Shown piece by piece: positions 34,117 through 46,459 of a DNA stretch of 64,000 nucleotides (within the stretch, counting starts at the first letter, position 1; each line of letters starts with the position of its first letter). The stretch is from Prostheceraeus crozeri (taxonomy: Eukaryota; Platyhelminthes; Polycladida; Euryleptidae): the NCBI GenBank assembly GCA_907163375.1, contig CAJQUW010007092.1:62001-126000 (forward strand), written 5' to 3'. Under the pieces are notes generated by a model. The model did not search any database and was not told the DNA's origin. It worked only from the letters and a program-made list of their open reading frames with translations. A program made the position numbers and the translations under genes.

Positions 34117-35144
34117 TAAAGATGAGCGATCCTACCCGAAACCCTACCCAAAACCCAAACCCGACCCGAAAGCCGAACCCGAATGCTCGGGTTCGGGTAC
34201 AGCAATTAAGAGGTCGGGTCGGGTAGGATTATCTCTTTTATCTAAAACACAAAAAACCCGAAATAACCCGAATTCGGGTTTTTTCGGGTTGGAGCATGCA
34301 AATCTGAAGAATGTTTAGAACTTTAAAAAATATTTTCTGTGAAATTAGTGCTGTTTCATGTGTACCTGCAGTTTAATGAAGTTTTTCAAGAAACTGTGGC
34401 TTATCACATTATTCTCATTGTGAATTTTTGATCTAATAAAATACTTTGCGCTACATATTTTCTAAAACAACGAAAGATAATTATCAAATAAATGGAATCT
34501 GTTCTTGTGGTCTCTAAAGGCCTCATTCTCATAATGACATGTAGATCGTGGCTCGCAGGATGGACGGAAAGAAATGAAATCTAATTTGAGATAAGCTTTA
34601 CATAGGAACGGAAGCTTAACTACACATCAAATATTATTGAAATTTTAGCATCCATCTGCAGAATTATGTTGTTACATGTAGTGATGCAGTTCAGCTGCTC
34701 GGACCTTGACATCTTCATTGACATTGAGAGTCAAAGTGTCTCAATCAGAGTTTTGAAGGAGTATGCTGCTCCACCTATAATACGTATCGCGAAGCAGTCG
34801 ATTGTTTTGTAAAGATTCCGAATTTTGTCATGTATTGTAGGTTATATTAATTTCGCGGGTAATTATGCAACTTATTTAGTATTTGTTTGAATGCCTTATT
34901 AGCCAAGAGAAAATAATATACTAACTACTACGTATTTTAAGAAAATACTAAAATAATACTACTAAGAAGTTAGACTACCGCCCGGTATCACATTAGGATC
35001 AAGCATTAGCTTTATATATAGAAATGTTTCTGATTTTTCGAATATAATCGGGTCGGGTTTTGGCACTCTTTGTCAGGTTCGGGTTGAAATTTTGTTCGAC
35101 TCGGGTATCCGAATTTTTGGAACCCGACCCAACGCTCATCTTTA
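34117..35144. mobile_element. Non-autonomous hAT-type element with CCCGAA subterminal repeats
   Basis: It is flanked by identical 8 bp duplications GTCTCAAT (34109-34116 and 35145-35152). The ends are perfect 12 bp inverted repeats TAAAGATGAGCG. Within about 170 bases of the left end and 100 of the right end, the hexamer CCCGAA and its relatives (ACCCGACCC, TCGGGT) occur many times in both orientations, including an ACCCGAATTCGGGT palindrome. Such subterminal clusters are transposase binding sites in known hAT elements. The 1028 bp element has no transposase frame. Perfect duplications point to a fairly recent insertion. Confidence 0.8.
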
Positions 35145-35159
35145 GTCTCAATCACTGGA

Positions 35160-36010
35160 AGGAGAGCACTGAGCGAATTTCAACACTTCTGTTTCATTAC
35201 TTCAATCAGACTGATTGCTAACGCATGTTGTGTAACAATCAGAGACCTGACTGTCCTTATTTACACGAAGTCATGTGAAGCTTGCAGACATTAATTCGAG
35301 GTTAAGAGTTCATTCTGATAACTGCCCAGTGGGACAGCCTGAAAAGGGCGTAACTTTCTGTGTGTGGTTCGAACAGCTAGTGTAAATTCGATTGCCATGC
35401 ACCAACCCTGATTCATAGCAACATGTCATAATTGCGCACGGAATTGCAATCTCTTCACTGATTTGTTTACAACATAGAATTACGTCAACGCTTCTCATTA
35501 ACTTCTTCTGCTTTCACATCGATTTGCAGTTACGGAAATTCGGAGCAGGTTACCTTAAAAGGACACAGTCTTGATTAAGTCGGGAGCGATAACTGAGCGA
35601 TAACGAAGAAATACTCCCACGGCATGAATTCATTACAGATAAACACGCCATCTAATCGGAAACGGCAGTTACTAAATTTGTCAAGTTTGAAATGCGCTCA
35701 AAATATCCTGTTTAGACATCATCAGCAGAACTTCATGAGAACTTAGTTGTCTCATCACTTTTCCTCCACGTGAATTATTCAAAGAAACAGGAGAATGATA
35801 AACCATCTTTTATTCGTTTCTACAGAGTGCTAGTGCTATTGACTGACAAACTAGGAGGTCAAATAAAGTTAAGTCTTCATTTGTAGGTCAATGGTTCTAT
35901 GCGGCCTTCCACAACAGGTGGACACAAGTTAGTCTAGATAGATTTTTGTCAAAGCATCAAGGCTATTGATCATACAAAGTATTTTGCATGTGTAAGTATA
36001 CAATATTTTA
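35160..36010. other. Intergenic stretch, nothing recognised
   Basis: No motif-bearing frame or repeat that I can support. Confidence 0.35.
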
Positions 36011-36014
36011 ACAA

Positions 36015-36195
36015 CAGAGAAATTAAATAAGCGATAGATCAAATTGCCATGCAAAAGACGTGCGGCTGGTAGGATTCGAACCTACGACCAAGGTTAACTA
36101 GACCTGTGGTCTTACCAACTGAGCTACGAGCCACTTATGCCACTTATGCCACTGTGTCAATTGGCAGTCTATATCAGTGGCAATTGACAAAGGCG
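36015..36195 (-). mobile_element. tRNA-Thr-derived SINE, copy 1
   Basis: The complement of 36061-36133 reads as a tRNA. It has GTAGCTCAGTTGG as D-arm and A box, an anticodon stem-loop with loop CTAGTTA (anticodon AGT, threonine), and a perfect T-arm GTAGG-TTCGAAT-CCTAC. The D stem and the last acceptor pair are broken. Homology with 52215-52400 continues past both ends of the tRNA part (AGATCAAAT on one side, ATTGGCAG on the other), which marks a SINE rather than a tRNA gene. A short inverted repeat around TGTCAATTG lies in the outer part near 36155-36191. Confidence 0.65.
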
Positions 36196-36289
36196 GGCAT
36201 AAAATATTTTTAGATTAGTAGATATGCAAAACACTATGTGATACATGTGTGCATTCAAAAGTCACTTTGCCACCACTGATAGCTAGGTA

Positions 36290-36456
36290 CAGTAAAACCT
36301 CCCTTCCGGACAACCTCTACAAGCGGTCACCTCTAAAATAGGACCACGTTGCGTCCTCCCATGAAAACATAAAGATTTACTTCTTTATATGAGCCACCTC
36401 TGTAAATAGACAACTTAAAGTGTCCCATAGGTGGTCTACTAATAGAAGTTTCAGTT
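36290..36456. mobile_element. pogo/Tigger-like MITE
   Basis: It begins after TA with CAGTAAAACCTCCCTTCCGG. At the far end GGTGGTCTACTAATAGAAG leads into TTTCAGT before a second TA. Both resemble the terminal repeats of the pogo/Tigger group (CAGTAGAACCTC ... CGGACA ... GGTGGCC). Internal words GGACAACCTC, GGTCACCTCTAAAATAGGAC and their complements give a hairpin-like structure. At 167 bp and without a gene, it is an internally deleted derivative. The right terminus has several changes, so it is not young. Confidence 0.6.
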
Positions 36457-37388
36457 TATATTTGAAACTTTTATATTCATGCTTTAAACGTATTAGTAAT
36501 ATGACATTGACTGCATAAATTGAATGACAACATGATTTTCATGTCATTATCATAACCATCTATTATGTGAGCGTGTAAATCAGATGTCTCTTAACGTGAA
36601 ATAATCGAGTTTATGTTGTGAAGCTCAACACTCCCTCCATCACTCATGAAAATTGAGCAGAAAATATCATCTGCTCCAAACTGTAAAGTGGAGATGTTTT
36701 CTGCGAACAATTAAATTTCTATTATCTCTACTGCTTTGGACAATTATTAATCGGTAGATTTTTTGGCAAACAAATGAAACGATTTTTTGTTACCAATTCA
36801 TAATTAGAAATTGATGAATACAGTGATGGAATCATAGAATTAAACAGGTCCTCTCTTCTTCTGTTTGACTAGAAAGGAAGCATTGGAACATGTAACGTTA
36901 ATGAAATGTCACAATCTGCTGACATAATACCATAGCAATCGAATAATGAGCAGCTAGCTCAACATTAAACACGCCAAATTGTGCGAAATTTCAGTGACTG
37001 TTATCAACCGGATCACTCAGCAAAGAGACAGTCGATGTCAAGTTCTATAGAGAAGTTTGTGAACGTTTTTTCGTGCGCCTGCTAACTTTTTTAGTAATAA
37101 TCGGAGGACCCAACGTTATCGAGAAAACTTTTGTGCAATGATCTAAATTCTTCGAAACTGAAGAAATCGTGACGATCAGAGCATTTTGAAGGAATTCAGA
37201 GCTATCCGCAAGCGACGCACGACTATTTTTCCTATCTCCACATGGTATTAAAAAATTCTTTTTGCCCACTTAGTAAGATCCTGCATGTGCCATCGTCTTG
37301 AATCAGCTTGCACTTCTAGCAAAATGACACGCTTAAACAAACTAATTCTGCGCATGGAATAAAACAGTGTGGAAAGTTTTTGATCTAA

Positions 37389-37589
37389 GGGTCCATTGGC
37401 ACCGTACGCGGTGCGTGCTCACGCGTCAGATTTTTCGTTCAGAACTTTGATAAACCTATGGGGCTGTTCACACAGAGACGCGCGGGTCCGTGCCACGTCC
37501 GATGTGAACTGCCCCAATACGCTTATTAAGGCTCTGAACGAAGGAGTGAAGAGGTGCCATCCCTCGCCGCGGTCGGTGTGAATGGAACT
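37389..37589. mobile_element. PIF/Harbinger-like MITE, copy 1
   Basis: It is flanked by TAA on both sides (37386-37388 and 37590-37592), the three-base target of PIF/Harbinger elements. The left starts GGGTCCATTGGCACCG, and the complement of the right starts AGTTCCATTCACACCG. The whole 201 bp folds on itself: CGTTCAGA at 37436 pairs with TCTGAACG at about 37534, and GGGGCTGTTCACA with TGTGAACTGCCCC. It is much richer in CpG than its surroundings. No coding content. Confidence 0.7.
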
Positions 37590-37599
37590 TAAGCCAGCA

Positions 37600-38735
37600 G
37601 TTTCATTGCGTCAGCCTTGTGGTCATGAAACAAAGCACATTGATCCGTGGCAACCCTCTACAAACAGAGTGAATCGTTGATATCTTAGGATGATCTCACT
37701 TCAACTTATGACTTATCTTAGGATGATATTTATGCAAGGATGAGTAAGAATATGAATATTTCATAAAATCCTTGATCTCTGAGTCAGCAGCATGGACTGT
37801 TGGTCTGTTGCACATCATTAATTTGTCATATTGTCTTTCGTGCTTGCAAGACGGAGAATCACGGCGTCTCATAGAGAGTAAAGAGCAAAGCATTTCGGTT
37901 CACCTACAGGCAGCTTGACGTTCACATATGCAACGCGGGAAATGCTTGAGCTGGCAGCCATTAAAGTGAAATTTTGACAAAGGTGAGGAATGACATTTCA
38001 GGAAGAACAGAGAAAAGATTTGTGGGTGACGAATTCTTGTTCATAACTATGATTCGGAAATGATTCATTGGATCGTAGGCAATTATGGTCTTCAATCCCA
38101 GAACTGATCAACGCTAGGCATTCACATTTATTTACCACCTCGTGTTTCCACAGATGTGCTGTTATCCGATCTATAAAGAGTAATCAGAAATGAATGCACT
38201 TTAATTATTAGGTCACAATTTATTGATTGATTTGATCGTACTTGAAATGTTGTCATATCTCTTTCCATCAAACAAATTTGGTAGAATGATGACGGCATCA
38301 GATACACTGACGACTCAACCTATTATCACCAGATCAATTAATTACAAGATTTTAGAACAGCAATAAAAGAAACATAACTTGTATCGCGTCCGTCTTCATC
38401 GAACTAACAAGATAGGAACATGCGAGTGTATGCACTGTAGTAATGCATTCTACTCTCACGTAAGCAATGTAATTTACGGATTGTTTACAGGATTTTAAGG
38501 ACATTGATGTTTGGTATGCAATACATTTAGTGTCACATTATCACAAAGCATTTTCAAAGTATGTAATGCCTGCAATAATGCATCAACATTTAAGTTCAAC
38601 TGTGAATACAGCTTCATATTTAATACATGAATTTATTGTCCATTTTTTTATATTCATGGAACATAGACACAACATTGCATATTGCGCTTTCAAAAGCAAA
38701 ATATTTACACTTAATTGAATAGCTCATTGCTGCCG
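37600..38735. other. Intergenic stretch, nothing recognised
   Basis: Short frames only, with no motif. A small near-duplicate of TATCTTAGGATGAT occurs at 37680 and 37713. Confidence 0.35.
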
Positions 38736-38744
38736 TCAGATGAT

Positions 38745-39160
38745 TACAATCGATTGTTTGTTCCTGTCAAATAATGGCAATTTATTTATTGGTGCGTCAA
38801 ATAGTTTCAATTATTTGGTGTGTAAAATAGTTGAAATTGATTGATTGTTGTCGTCAAATAATTGCAATAAATTGATTGGTGCGTCAACAAGTTGAAATCA
38901 ATTGATTGTTCAAATAATTGTAAAATATTGGTTGATGTGTCAAATAGTTGCAATTTTATTGGTTGGTGCGTCCAATAGTTGCACTGATTTTTCCTGTCAA
39001 AAAGATTATTGAAATCAATCCATTGTTCCTTTCAAATAATTTTAATATATTAGTTGTTGCTATCAAACAATTGCAATTAGTTGATTGGTGCGTGAATTAG
39101 TTTCACTGATTCATTGTTGCGTCCAATAGTCGCAATTGATTGATTGGTGTCATCAAATAC
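38745..39160. repeat. Minisatellite, period about 30 bp, ~13 diverged units
   Basis: The consensus is close to TTGATTGGTGCGTCAAATAG followed by TTGCAA and a few bases. Thirteen or so units run head to tail with 10-30 percent divergence and small length changes. Two sub-types are visible: one with GGTGCGTCAAATAGTT and one with TTCCTGTCAAATAATT, partly alternating, which suggests growth by duplicating pairs. No reading frame is kept across the units. Confidence 0.8.
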
Positions 39161-39756
39161 CCACTATCTTTTCGGCAAAAGCGTTGAAGCTTGATGATAA
39201 TGCACTCATTCAGAAGCCTAAGCTGTGCATCCTTATCATCTATTAGGGCATCACTAGTCGATACATCTTGCTCCGTCTTGTGAAAAAGCCAAAAAAATGC
39301 AAAAAATTAATCAACTTGCGCAATATCTTGTTAGTTTTTGACAAGCTGTCTTATCGTAATTTATATTGAACAAAATGAGGTGCTTTCTTGTGGAACAATA
39401 GCAAAATATCTTATAGTAAGGCATCTTGTGAAAAAGAAGAGCTCATCATATACACGTATGTTGCCAAAAATTGTTTGGACGACACAAATTACTGATCGAA
39501 ACATCTCCCTTGTGTAAGTTGTAAGTGAGACAGTTTAATCCCGCCAAAACGTACGACAGTTTGCAGCACAAGGTGCACAACTGAAATTGCACACACATGC
39601 ATGTTCTTATGTGCTTAAATTTAAATACTTTGATATAATGGATGACGGTTTTAAAAGCACACATTTGAAATTCCCTATCACATGTTTTATGCACAAGATT
39701 ATACCTTGAAATAAAGGGAACTTATTCAATAAAATGGCATTATCAAAATTAAAGGG

Positions 39757-39826
39757 CATTATTATTATGTAATAATAATATTATGTATTATTATGTATTG
39801 TATGTATAATAATATTATTGTGTAAA
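39757..39826. repeat. AAT/ATT-rich microsatellite
   Basis: About 70 bases of ATTATT, TAATAATA and TATGTATTA words, almost wholly A and T. Confidence 0.65.
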
Positions 39827-39829
39827 GGG

Positions 39830-42300
39830 CCCTTGAGTTAATAGCATAGCCATATACTGCTTTACATTTTCCTGAGCATTTTGAGGTGTCTAATGTATGG
39901 ATGTCGCCGGTCCGGTTGACGATTCTTTGCCGGTAGATGGCGGTGGATGCCGGATGCACCACTAATATCCCATTACGTGCGATGCAAATGTACATATAAA
40001 ACTACTCAGATTAGCGAATGAATTTGTGATCAGCAGTTGGATTTTAATACTTCAAATAATGTCGAATTAATGAAGGCCCTACTGCGATAACAGATTGGGA
40101 TTAGTCGCATCTAACTACGCGCAAGACTACAAAAATCGAAGTCAGTGTTTGCAATTCGGCAATATTGAATATTCATGTCAAAACAGACTTTACAGAGATC
40201 GTTGCAATGAGGGAATACTTGTATTTCATTTATAAGTAGTAAAGCAAGTACATTAACTGCATTTGTTAATACATGCGCATTCAATCTGACCAGTTAATCT
40301 GTTTAATCATTTGGTTTCACGAAAATTTGACCCTGAAATGTGCGTAAGCTTAGAAGTACTTTGAAATTATTCAAATATTTGCAATTGCTGTTACTGTTGA
40401 TGCCGAAATCTTAAAATAGCAGTGGAAAGTAGGAGAAGCTGATGGGAATTGGTTTGGAGACAGGGTATATACTAGCCAATATCCAAACACTAAATAAGTA
40501 AATCCGTAGTTATTGAGCTAAAGACAGAACAGGTGGTGTAGCTAGGACGGTAAATAGGCTTAAGATTCTGTGGGTCAATCTTGCAAGAACGATCGCAAAT
40601 GTTGCGGTAGATCTTGTGGATCTTTCCCTTAATCTTATTCAACCTGTAAAAAATAGGGAAATCTTGCATTGCAAGATCTTACAGTTTCTTGCACGATCTT
40701 CCGGCAGATGCGTAGGATGTCAGTGCAAGATTTTTGGCATTTTTGCAAGACATGCAGAATAGTGATGGAGTCCAGTGAAAGCATCATTGGCTGAGAAGCT
40801 ATATCTACTTGTGACTGAAATGTTTTCTCGGAAATTTCACATCATCGCACAGACATCGTCTTCTCACATTGTGATTATTCCTGTATTCAACGACATACTG
40901 CAGCACCACAGCAATTTCTACTTACAATCAGCGAGTGAGTGAGGAAACCTGGTGTATTTCCGTGGTTATCGTTGCGTTATAATTGTCCCAAGATGTTATG
41001 AAAAGATGAAATAGGCAAAGATCCTCAGGGAATCAATTGCTGTGGGAAAGCGTTTTTGTCTGATGAGAATTGGTAGAATACGTGAAAGTTACTGTATCAT
41101 CTGTTACAGTTGAGTTACAGCGCATTCTCGCTTCCTTTGTCATTTCCTTGCAGTACATGATGACTCACCTGAAGGATTCTCTCCGCCGCAGACACAACGG
41201 CGCTGTCGACCAGTGTGGGAGGTTCCAATGCACCCACTTGACCGGAAACTCGTCATAGAATGTGCACCGAGCTGCTGCCAATCTCTCTAGACAGCGCGGC
41301 GACATGAGAGTTCAGTCGAGTGCAACGGAGCTGGAACGGTGGAGATCAGACGGGCCGCCATGTAGCGCTGTGTCAATGTTGACATGATCTTGGGCACAGC
41401 CGGATCTCGTTGATTCCACATCGATTTGATAGACAGGAAAATCGTCATCAATATATGGAGATGACAGCATAGGATTTCATAGAGTAGACAATTCATGATA
41501 ACAAATAAAATTTTGTCAAATATGACACAGTTTGCAAAGTAATTAGTTGTCATCGCATTGTACAGAATCAAGAAAGTTATTATTCCATGTCAACCCAATG
41601 GACGGGGTTCAACCTGTGTGTCCTGAGGCGCTCCAGAGTGGGTGCATGTTTTCGGGGCAGACTTTACCCAGTGTGTGCCCCGAATCGTGTGCGGTGGGTG
41701 CATGTGCACCGCCACAGACTGTTGGGATGGGATCAAAATATCTCACCTCCAGTAAATACAGCAATTCACTTTCAAAACTTATTGGATGGAAATTGAGCAG
41801 CTTGGATTCTGCATGTGCGTTCAATGATTGCTTTCTTTAACTTGTTGAGCAACAAATGATGATTCATCCATAGTGCAATTATTATTTCAAATTGCTCATA
41901 CGAAGCTTACTCATTCACATTTATTTCTGAAATCATCTTCAAGTTTCACTCAAACATTGAAAGATTAAATTTATAAATGTACTTTCAACTGCATTAACGC
42001 CGCCATCATTGTGCAAAATGGAATGTCTTTTATAGCACGATACATTGTCTTTTCACTGCTGTCACATGCTTGGAATTGGTCGTCAAAAAAAGATGAACAA
42101 TACAATATGGTGACGATAAGTCTAAGTAAGATAAGATAAATCTTGACGAAAAGCATATGTTCCAAAATGGCGCTTTTTTCTGTCCCTAGAGACTTTGCGA
42201 TGGTGTGAAATCTACAAATGAGCTTTTCCCATGAAATCTTGCATGACTAGTGCATTTTTGGTCTTTTGTCTTGCTTATTTCCTGAGATTGCAGTTGATCA
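39830..42300. other. Intergenic stretch with two GC-richer patches and a TTGCAAGA cluster
   Basis: Between 40575 and 40755 the word TTGCAAGA or its near forms (and the complement TCTTGCAA) occurs at least five times. Patches at 41165-41400 and 41590-41725 are clearly richer in G and C than the surroundings and carry overlapping frames on both strands, none with a known motif. 41640-41715 holds two imperfect copies of GGGTGCATGT with related flanks. Confidence 0.35.
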
Positions 42301-42309
42301 AGTGGGTCT

Positions 42310-44630
42310 GTGGCGCAGTCATTAAAGGAGAAAAAAGCAATTTCTTGTTTCTTGGGTACTTGATGTCATATCTTGATGATTGAAACATCTGATGTGTGTT
42401 TTCGCTGTTGTTTTAATTAGCAAACATTCAAATGCCGCAAAAAGATCGATGGATTCAACTTTCTTTACAATATGTCACTGAGTTTCACACGCTCTATTGC
42501 TGAAATGACTATGATTATACCTTTTCATCTTATGTATTTATCTCGTCATTTTCAGCTACTTGACAAGTATTTGACAGTCTGACATCCATCCTTGTGATTG
42601 AGAGATACTCTGGATTCATTTCAGCCGATTATTACATCTCAATTCGCATCACAACCTCTATGACCGCCCGCAGAGTCACTTGTCGGGCTTTCTTCTCCAC
42701 ACGACACCATCGGCATTGGGTTTGAGGTCGAGGATGAACACATAATGAAATCATCCGCCGTTGATGAGAATTTTTATGGGCCATTCGTGTGATGTTTGAG
42801 CGCAAATCGGAGCTCCAGGTCTTTCGGGCATATCCGGACAGCCGTGGAGTCATTGTAGTGAGTGCTAGAATTTCCTATGAAGTCACCGCCATTTTATTTG
42901 GAAATTTGAATGAAATGACCGCAGGTCGAGAATTTATTAGGACGAGAACAAAGTCATTACTGAGATGCAAATTGCGAATTCATGGAATGAGATCTTCAAG
43001 AGATTGAGGAGAGATCAGGGGACAGGCTGCTTGAAATAATTGGACTTCTTTATTGGTTCAGATCAAAAATAGAATTGCTGAAAAGTTTGTTCTTAAATGC
43101 AAGGTTTTAGCGATAACTCTATTCGTGTGAAGTACGATGTTTATCAATGTTATGCACGAACTCCATTGAATCAACCGAACACCTTCAATGGCGGGCATCT
43201 GCTGAATGTCGTAAAATATGTTTGCAAGCCTTTCCGGATTTTTTTAGAAATAAGAGTTTATCCAGTACATCAACTTTTTAAAATCTTTATCGGTATAAGG
43301 AAGTATAAGTATTTCGTCATTGTGAAAACACAAGTTTTCATGAAAGAAGTACAACAGTCTACTTATTGCGATGATCAAGCGATTTCTCTTAAAACATTTA
43401 TTTAAGCTGGTGCAGGATACTTCATCAGATCTTTAATGCAAAGAAGTATTCCAATCAAGAAAGAAGACAGAAAGAAAGAAAGAGAGATAGAGAGATCAAA
43501 TTCGAAACTTTTTCATCATAATAACAAGATGACTGACTGTATCGGAATAACATACTGAACTTGCTACATACAGGAGCGCACGTCATTAGTAAATCGTTGA
43601 TGTCGTTGTATTCTTGAGGTCATTTTGATTCATTATCTGTTTAAAAATGTATTAATGACATACCTGACGCAGGTACAGATTCAATGACAGAAAAGTAAAC
43701 TACGGCAACAATCATATTGAAACTGACCTATCTATCGTGAATAAGATACTGTTTAGCGAAATTTGGTGCTGTAATCCTTTGATTTACGCCTGTTGAGTCT
43801 TTTGCAGTGTCAAGTTCAATATAGGAGAGACATTTTTTATGTTTGTCTGTACATCATTGAATTTGATTCCAACAAGTACACGTATATATTATATAATGTC
43901 AAAATTGCTTTTAAAAGATAACACAACATTCACTTGCAAATGTACTGTGATGCTGTTCTATACATGCTATTCCATGTATGCATCTGGAGAATAGAATTCT
44001 GGGAGCAACATCAATGACGCGTCAATTTTTTATCATCAACTGTAGGCCTATGACAGAATAGATGCGCATCGGATGAATGTTTGTATCGATTTCAGATATC
44101 GATAAGGATGTTTGCGCTCGATATATGCAGATGCACTTGCTTTGCTTCGATCAAACAATGACGATGATATATTTTTACAAGATTTTTACAATATTCTTGA
44201 CTGAAGTTTTCACTTTCAAGAAAAGATGAAAACAGTCATTCGTTCTCTACGTTTTGGAACTTAAGTTTACTTTTTCGCGTCTCACAAAATTGTCAACTTG
44301 GTAGCTGAGATTGAAAATGGTCACTGTAATCACACCGTTAATTTCCCATTGAACTTTCACAGCGGTAGCAAAATTTTCAAGCTATTAATTTACTCACTAC
44401 TTATTATTTATTTCCAGTAGAAATGATTTTAAGAACAAAATATATTTAGAATGGCTGAATAGTTCTCTTATACGGTTATGAAAATAATTTTGGAATTCAT
44501 AGAATCGCACTTCCGATTCTTTGACACTTGAACATGAAAATCATGATGAATTGAATCTACAATGAAATGAGCTATCACAATAAGCAGTCAGCATTTTTTT
44601 ATTGATCCGATCGATGATCTACAGCAGAAT
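42310..44630. other. Intergenic stretch, nothing recognised
   Basis: A GC-moderate patch at 42640-42960 has frames on both strands but no motif. A purine-rich GAAA/GAGA tract occurs at 43457-43497. Confidence 0.35.
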
Positions 44631-44641
44631 TTGCTTTGAAG

Positions 44642-45393
44642 CAGAGATGCAGAGTCGGAGTCGGAGTTCCAGAGTCCTATAATTTTTGCTGGAGTCGGAG
44701 TCCTATCAAATGATAGGACTCCAGACTCCGGCCAATGACTAGACCCGAAATATAATACAAACAACTTATTTATCCTCGTGCATAGCTGTCAGTGTCTTGA
44801 TGTCAACTTTGTCCGTCAAACAAAACTTCAGAGACACTGCTGCATGGAAAGCTTGCAATAGTTGAAGGAATGAACCGTGAAAGTGAGAAAATGATTGTCT
44901 TTTCACTCGGTGCTATAATAGAGAAGACAAGCCTTCCTAGCCTCGATCACACCTACGCACCAAAGGTCACATCAGAGAAAAAAATGAAATACTAGCTTGT
45001 TTGAGAACATTGCCTCTTCACCCTCACACTAATCGTGTATGATGTCTCCTCCAAAGCGCGTATTAAAATCGAAAGTGTACTCATATTCTTTAAAGAAGGA
45101 TGGGGATTTCCTGCCTGGTAGAGACTGGAGAAAAACAGTGTGAAGCACACATCAGCAAGATGGGATGAGGCAAGTCGCATGCATCCAACTTAAATCCAAA
45201 AACCAACTTTGATTAACTTTCATCGAAAATGATTGATAATTGGTACAGCAATGATCACTAAAGACATGTTTAGGCAAGCCTATAATGATCTATGATGTAG
45301 GTTACCAGTTTTTCAAAAAACTAGGCTATAGGCTATATATACTTGCCACCTGGAGTCGGAGTCTTATCAAAATGATAGGACTCCGCATCCCTG
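44642..45393. mobile_element. Non-autonomous hAT-type element with GGAGTC repeats
   Basis: It is flanked by identical 8 bp duplications CTTTGAAG (44634-44641 and 45394-45401). It begins CAGAGATGCAGAGTCGGAG, and the complement of its end begins CAGGGATGCGGAGTCC, giving hAT-type inverted ends. GGAGTC occurs repeatedly just inside both ends, and the palindromic phrase ATCAAATGATAGGACTCC appears near 44705 and again near 45365. It is 752 bp without a transposase. The central frames have no hAT motif. Confidence 0.8.
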
Positions 45394-45464
45394 CTTTGAA
45401 GAATAGCATTTTCCTTGTTATGTCCTCCATTTGTATGTATTTGACAATGATTGCCGGAATCTAA

Positions 45465-45860
45465 CTATCTCAAGTAAACACATTTGAAAAGTTCCTTACT
45501 GAGCTTACGATTGACAGCATCAAACGTTGGATTGACTTGGAATGTGAGGATGTATTTATCTTTTGTGTAAGTTTGATGAATATAAACAACCCACTCCATA
45601 TCTACGGCTTTTACCACTACCGCATCTGTTTCACAACTACAAGGTGCAAACAATCGACTTTTATCATTCGTTTCATTCATTTTAAGATGAGCTCGTGATT
45701 GAATTTAAAGAAAATCTTGGCGTCGTATAGTCGAAGACGTACAGCGGTCCATGATTGGTTTCCTGAAGAGGTTCTCCATCGGTTGTCCATGCAACTTTGA
45801 GCGTCGACTTTTGAGGCTTCATACAATGTACTGTACATGCATTCAAGTAATTTTAGATAA
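45465..45860 (-). other. Weak coding-like patch, unidentified
   Basis: On the minus strand a frame of about 70 codons (45680-45465) follows another, in a different frame, that ends at about 45677. The composition is somewhat less AT-rich than the flanks, and the first frame has a C-S-C-E-T-D-A-V-V-V-K run. I recognise neither. No clear splice sites link them. They may be exon debris, or chance. Confidence 0.15.
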
Positions 45861-46386
45861 ATTGATAAGAAGAGACATTGTGTGATCTCCTCACTATGGC
45901 CATCATAGAAGCAGACACAGAAAAGAAGGCAATGCTTTACTTTCACTGTCTGCAGATAGATTATCTTCACAACAATTTTTTGAAGGATGAAGATGAGTTA
46001 AGTCGATGACTTATGTCCTTTACTGAAAACAGTTGGCCCATGCAAAGCTTGCTTATCAAACAAGATGTGAGCCTACTTTTTTCATTCATGTACAGATCGT
46101 TATGTGCGCAAGAACTCACAGTGTGACCGTGCACCATGCTCTTAAGTGAGCGCTATATTTTGCGTCCATATTCTATCATATCATGTCAGCTTTCATCGAT
46201 GCGCTAAAATAAATCTAAATGTCATTATGTATATTATTCTATGACCAAAGCAATTATTTAAGGCATCTCTCTCTTGCTCTTTTCAGCGACATGTCCTTTA
46301 AATCGTGGACAAGTTAGTGTACAGGAAAAAATTAGTACTCTATAAAATATCTTGGACAGTTGAGCTGAAAATCAAATTTTTTACAA

Positions 46387-46456
46387 GAAGATGTGGTCCT
46401 CTTATTCTAATAAGTAATCGTGAAGATGTGGTTCTCTTATTCTAATAAGTAATCGT
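46387..46456. repeat. Tandem duplication of a 35 bp unit
   Basis: Two adjacent 35 bp units (46387-46421 and 46422-46456) differ at one base. They start GAAGATGTGGT and end AAGTAATCGT. This is a recent local duplication, probably by replication slippage. Confidence 0.85.
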
Positions 46457-46459
46457 ATT

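Noticed and set aside
34140-34290. Interstitial telomere-like CCCGAA/CCCTA repeats
   Set aside because: Units are irregular, occur in both orientations and are confined to the ends of a hAT-type element with target duplications.
36061-36133. tRNA-Thr(AGT) gene on the minus strand
   Set aside because: The D stem and acceptor stem are broken, and homology to 52215-52400 extends beyond both tRNA ends, so it is a SINE head.
38745-39160. CRISPR-like array
   Set aside because: Units run head to tail without distinct spacers, all positions diverge alike, and the genome is eukaryotic.
41547-41840. Overlapping frames on both strands in a GC-richer patch
   Set aside because: Three competing frames in one patch indicate few stops due to composition. 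None has a recognisable motif.
42303-42335. SINE A box (GTCTGTGGCGCAGTCATTAAAG)-like word shortened to its core TGGCGCAGTCATT
   Set aside because: No B box at the proper distance and no related copy in the window.
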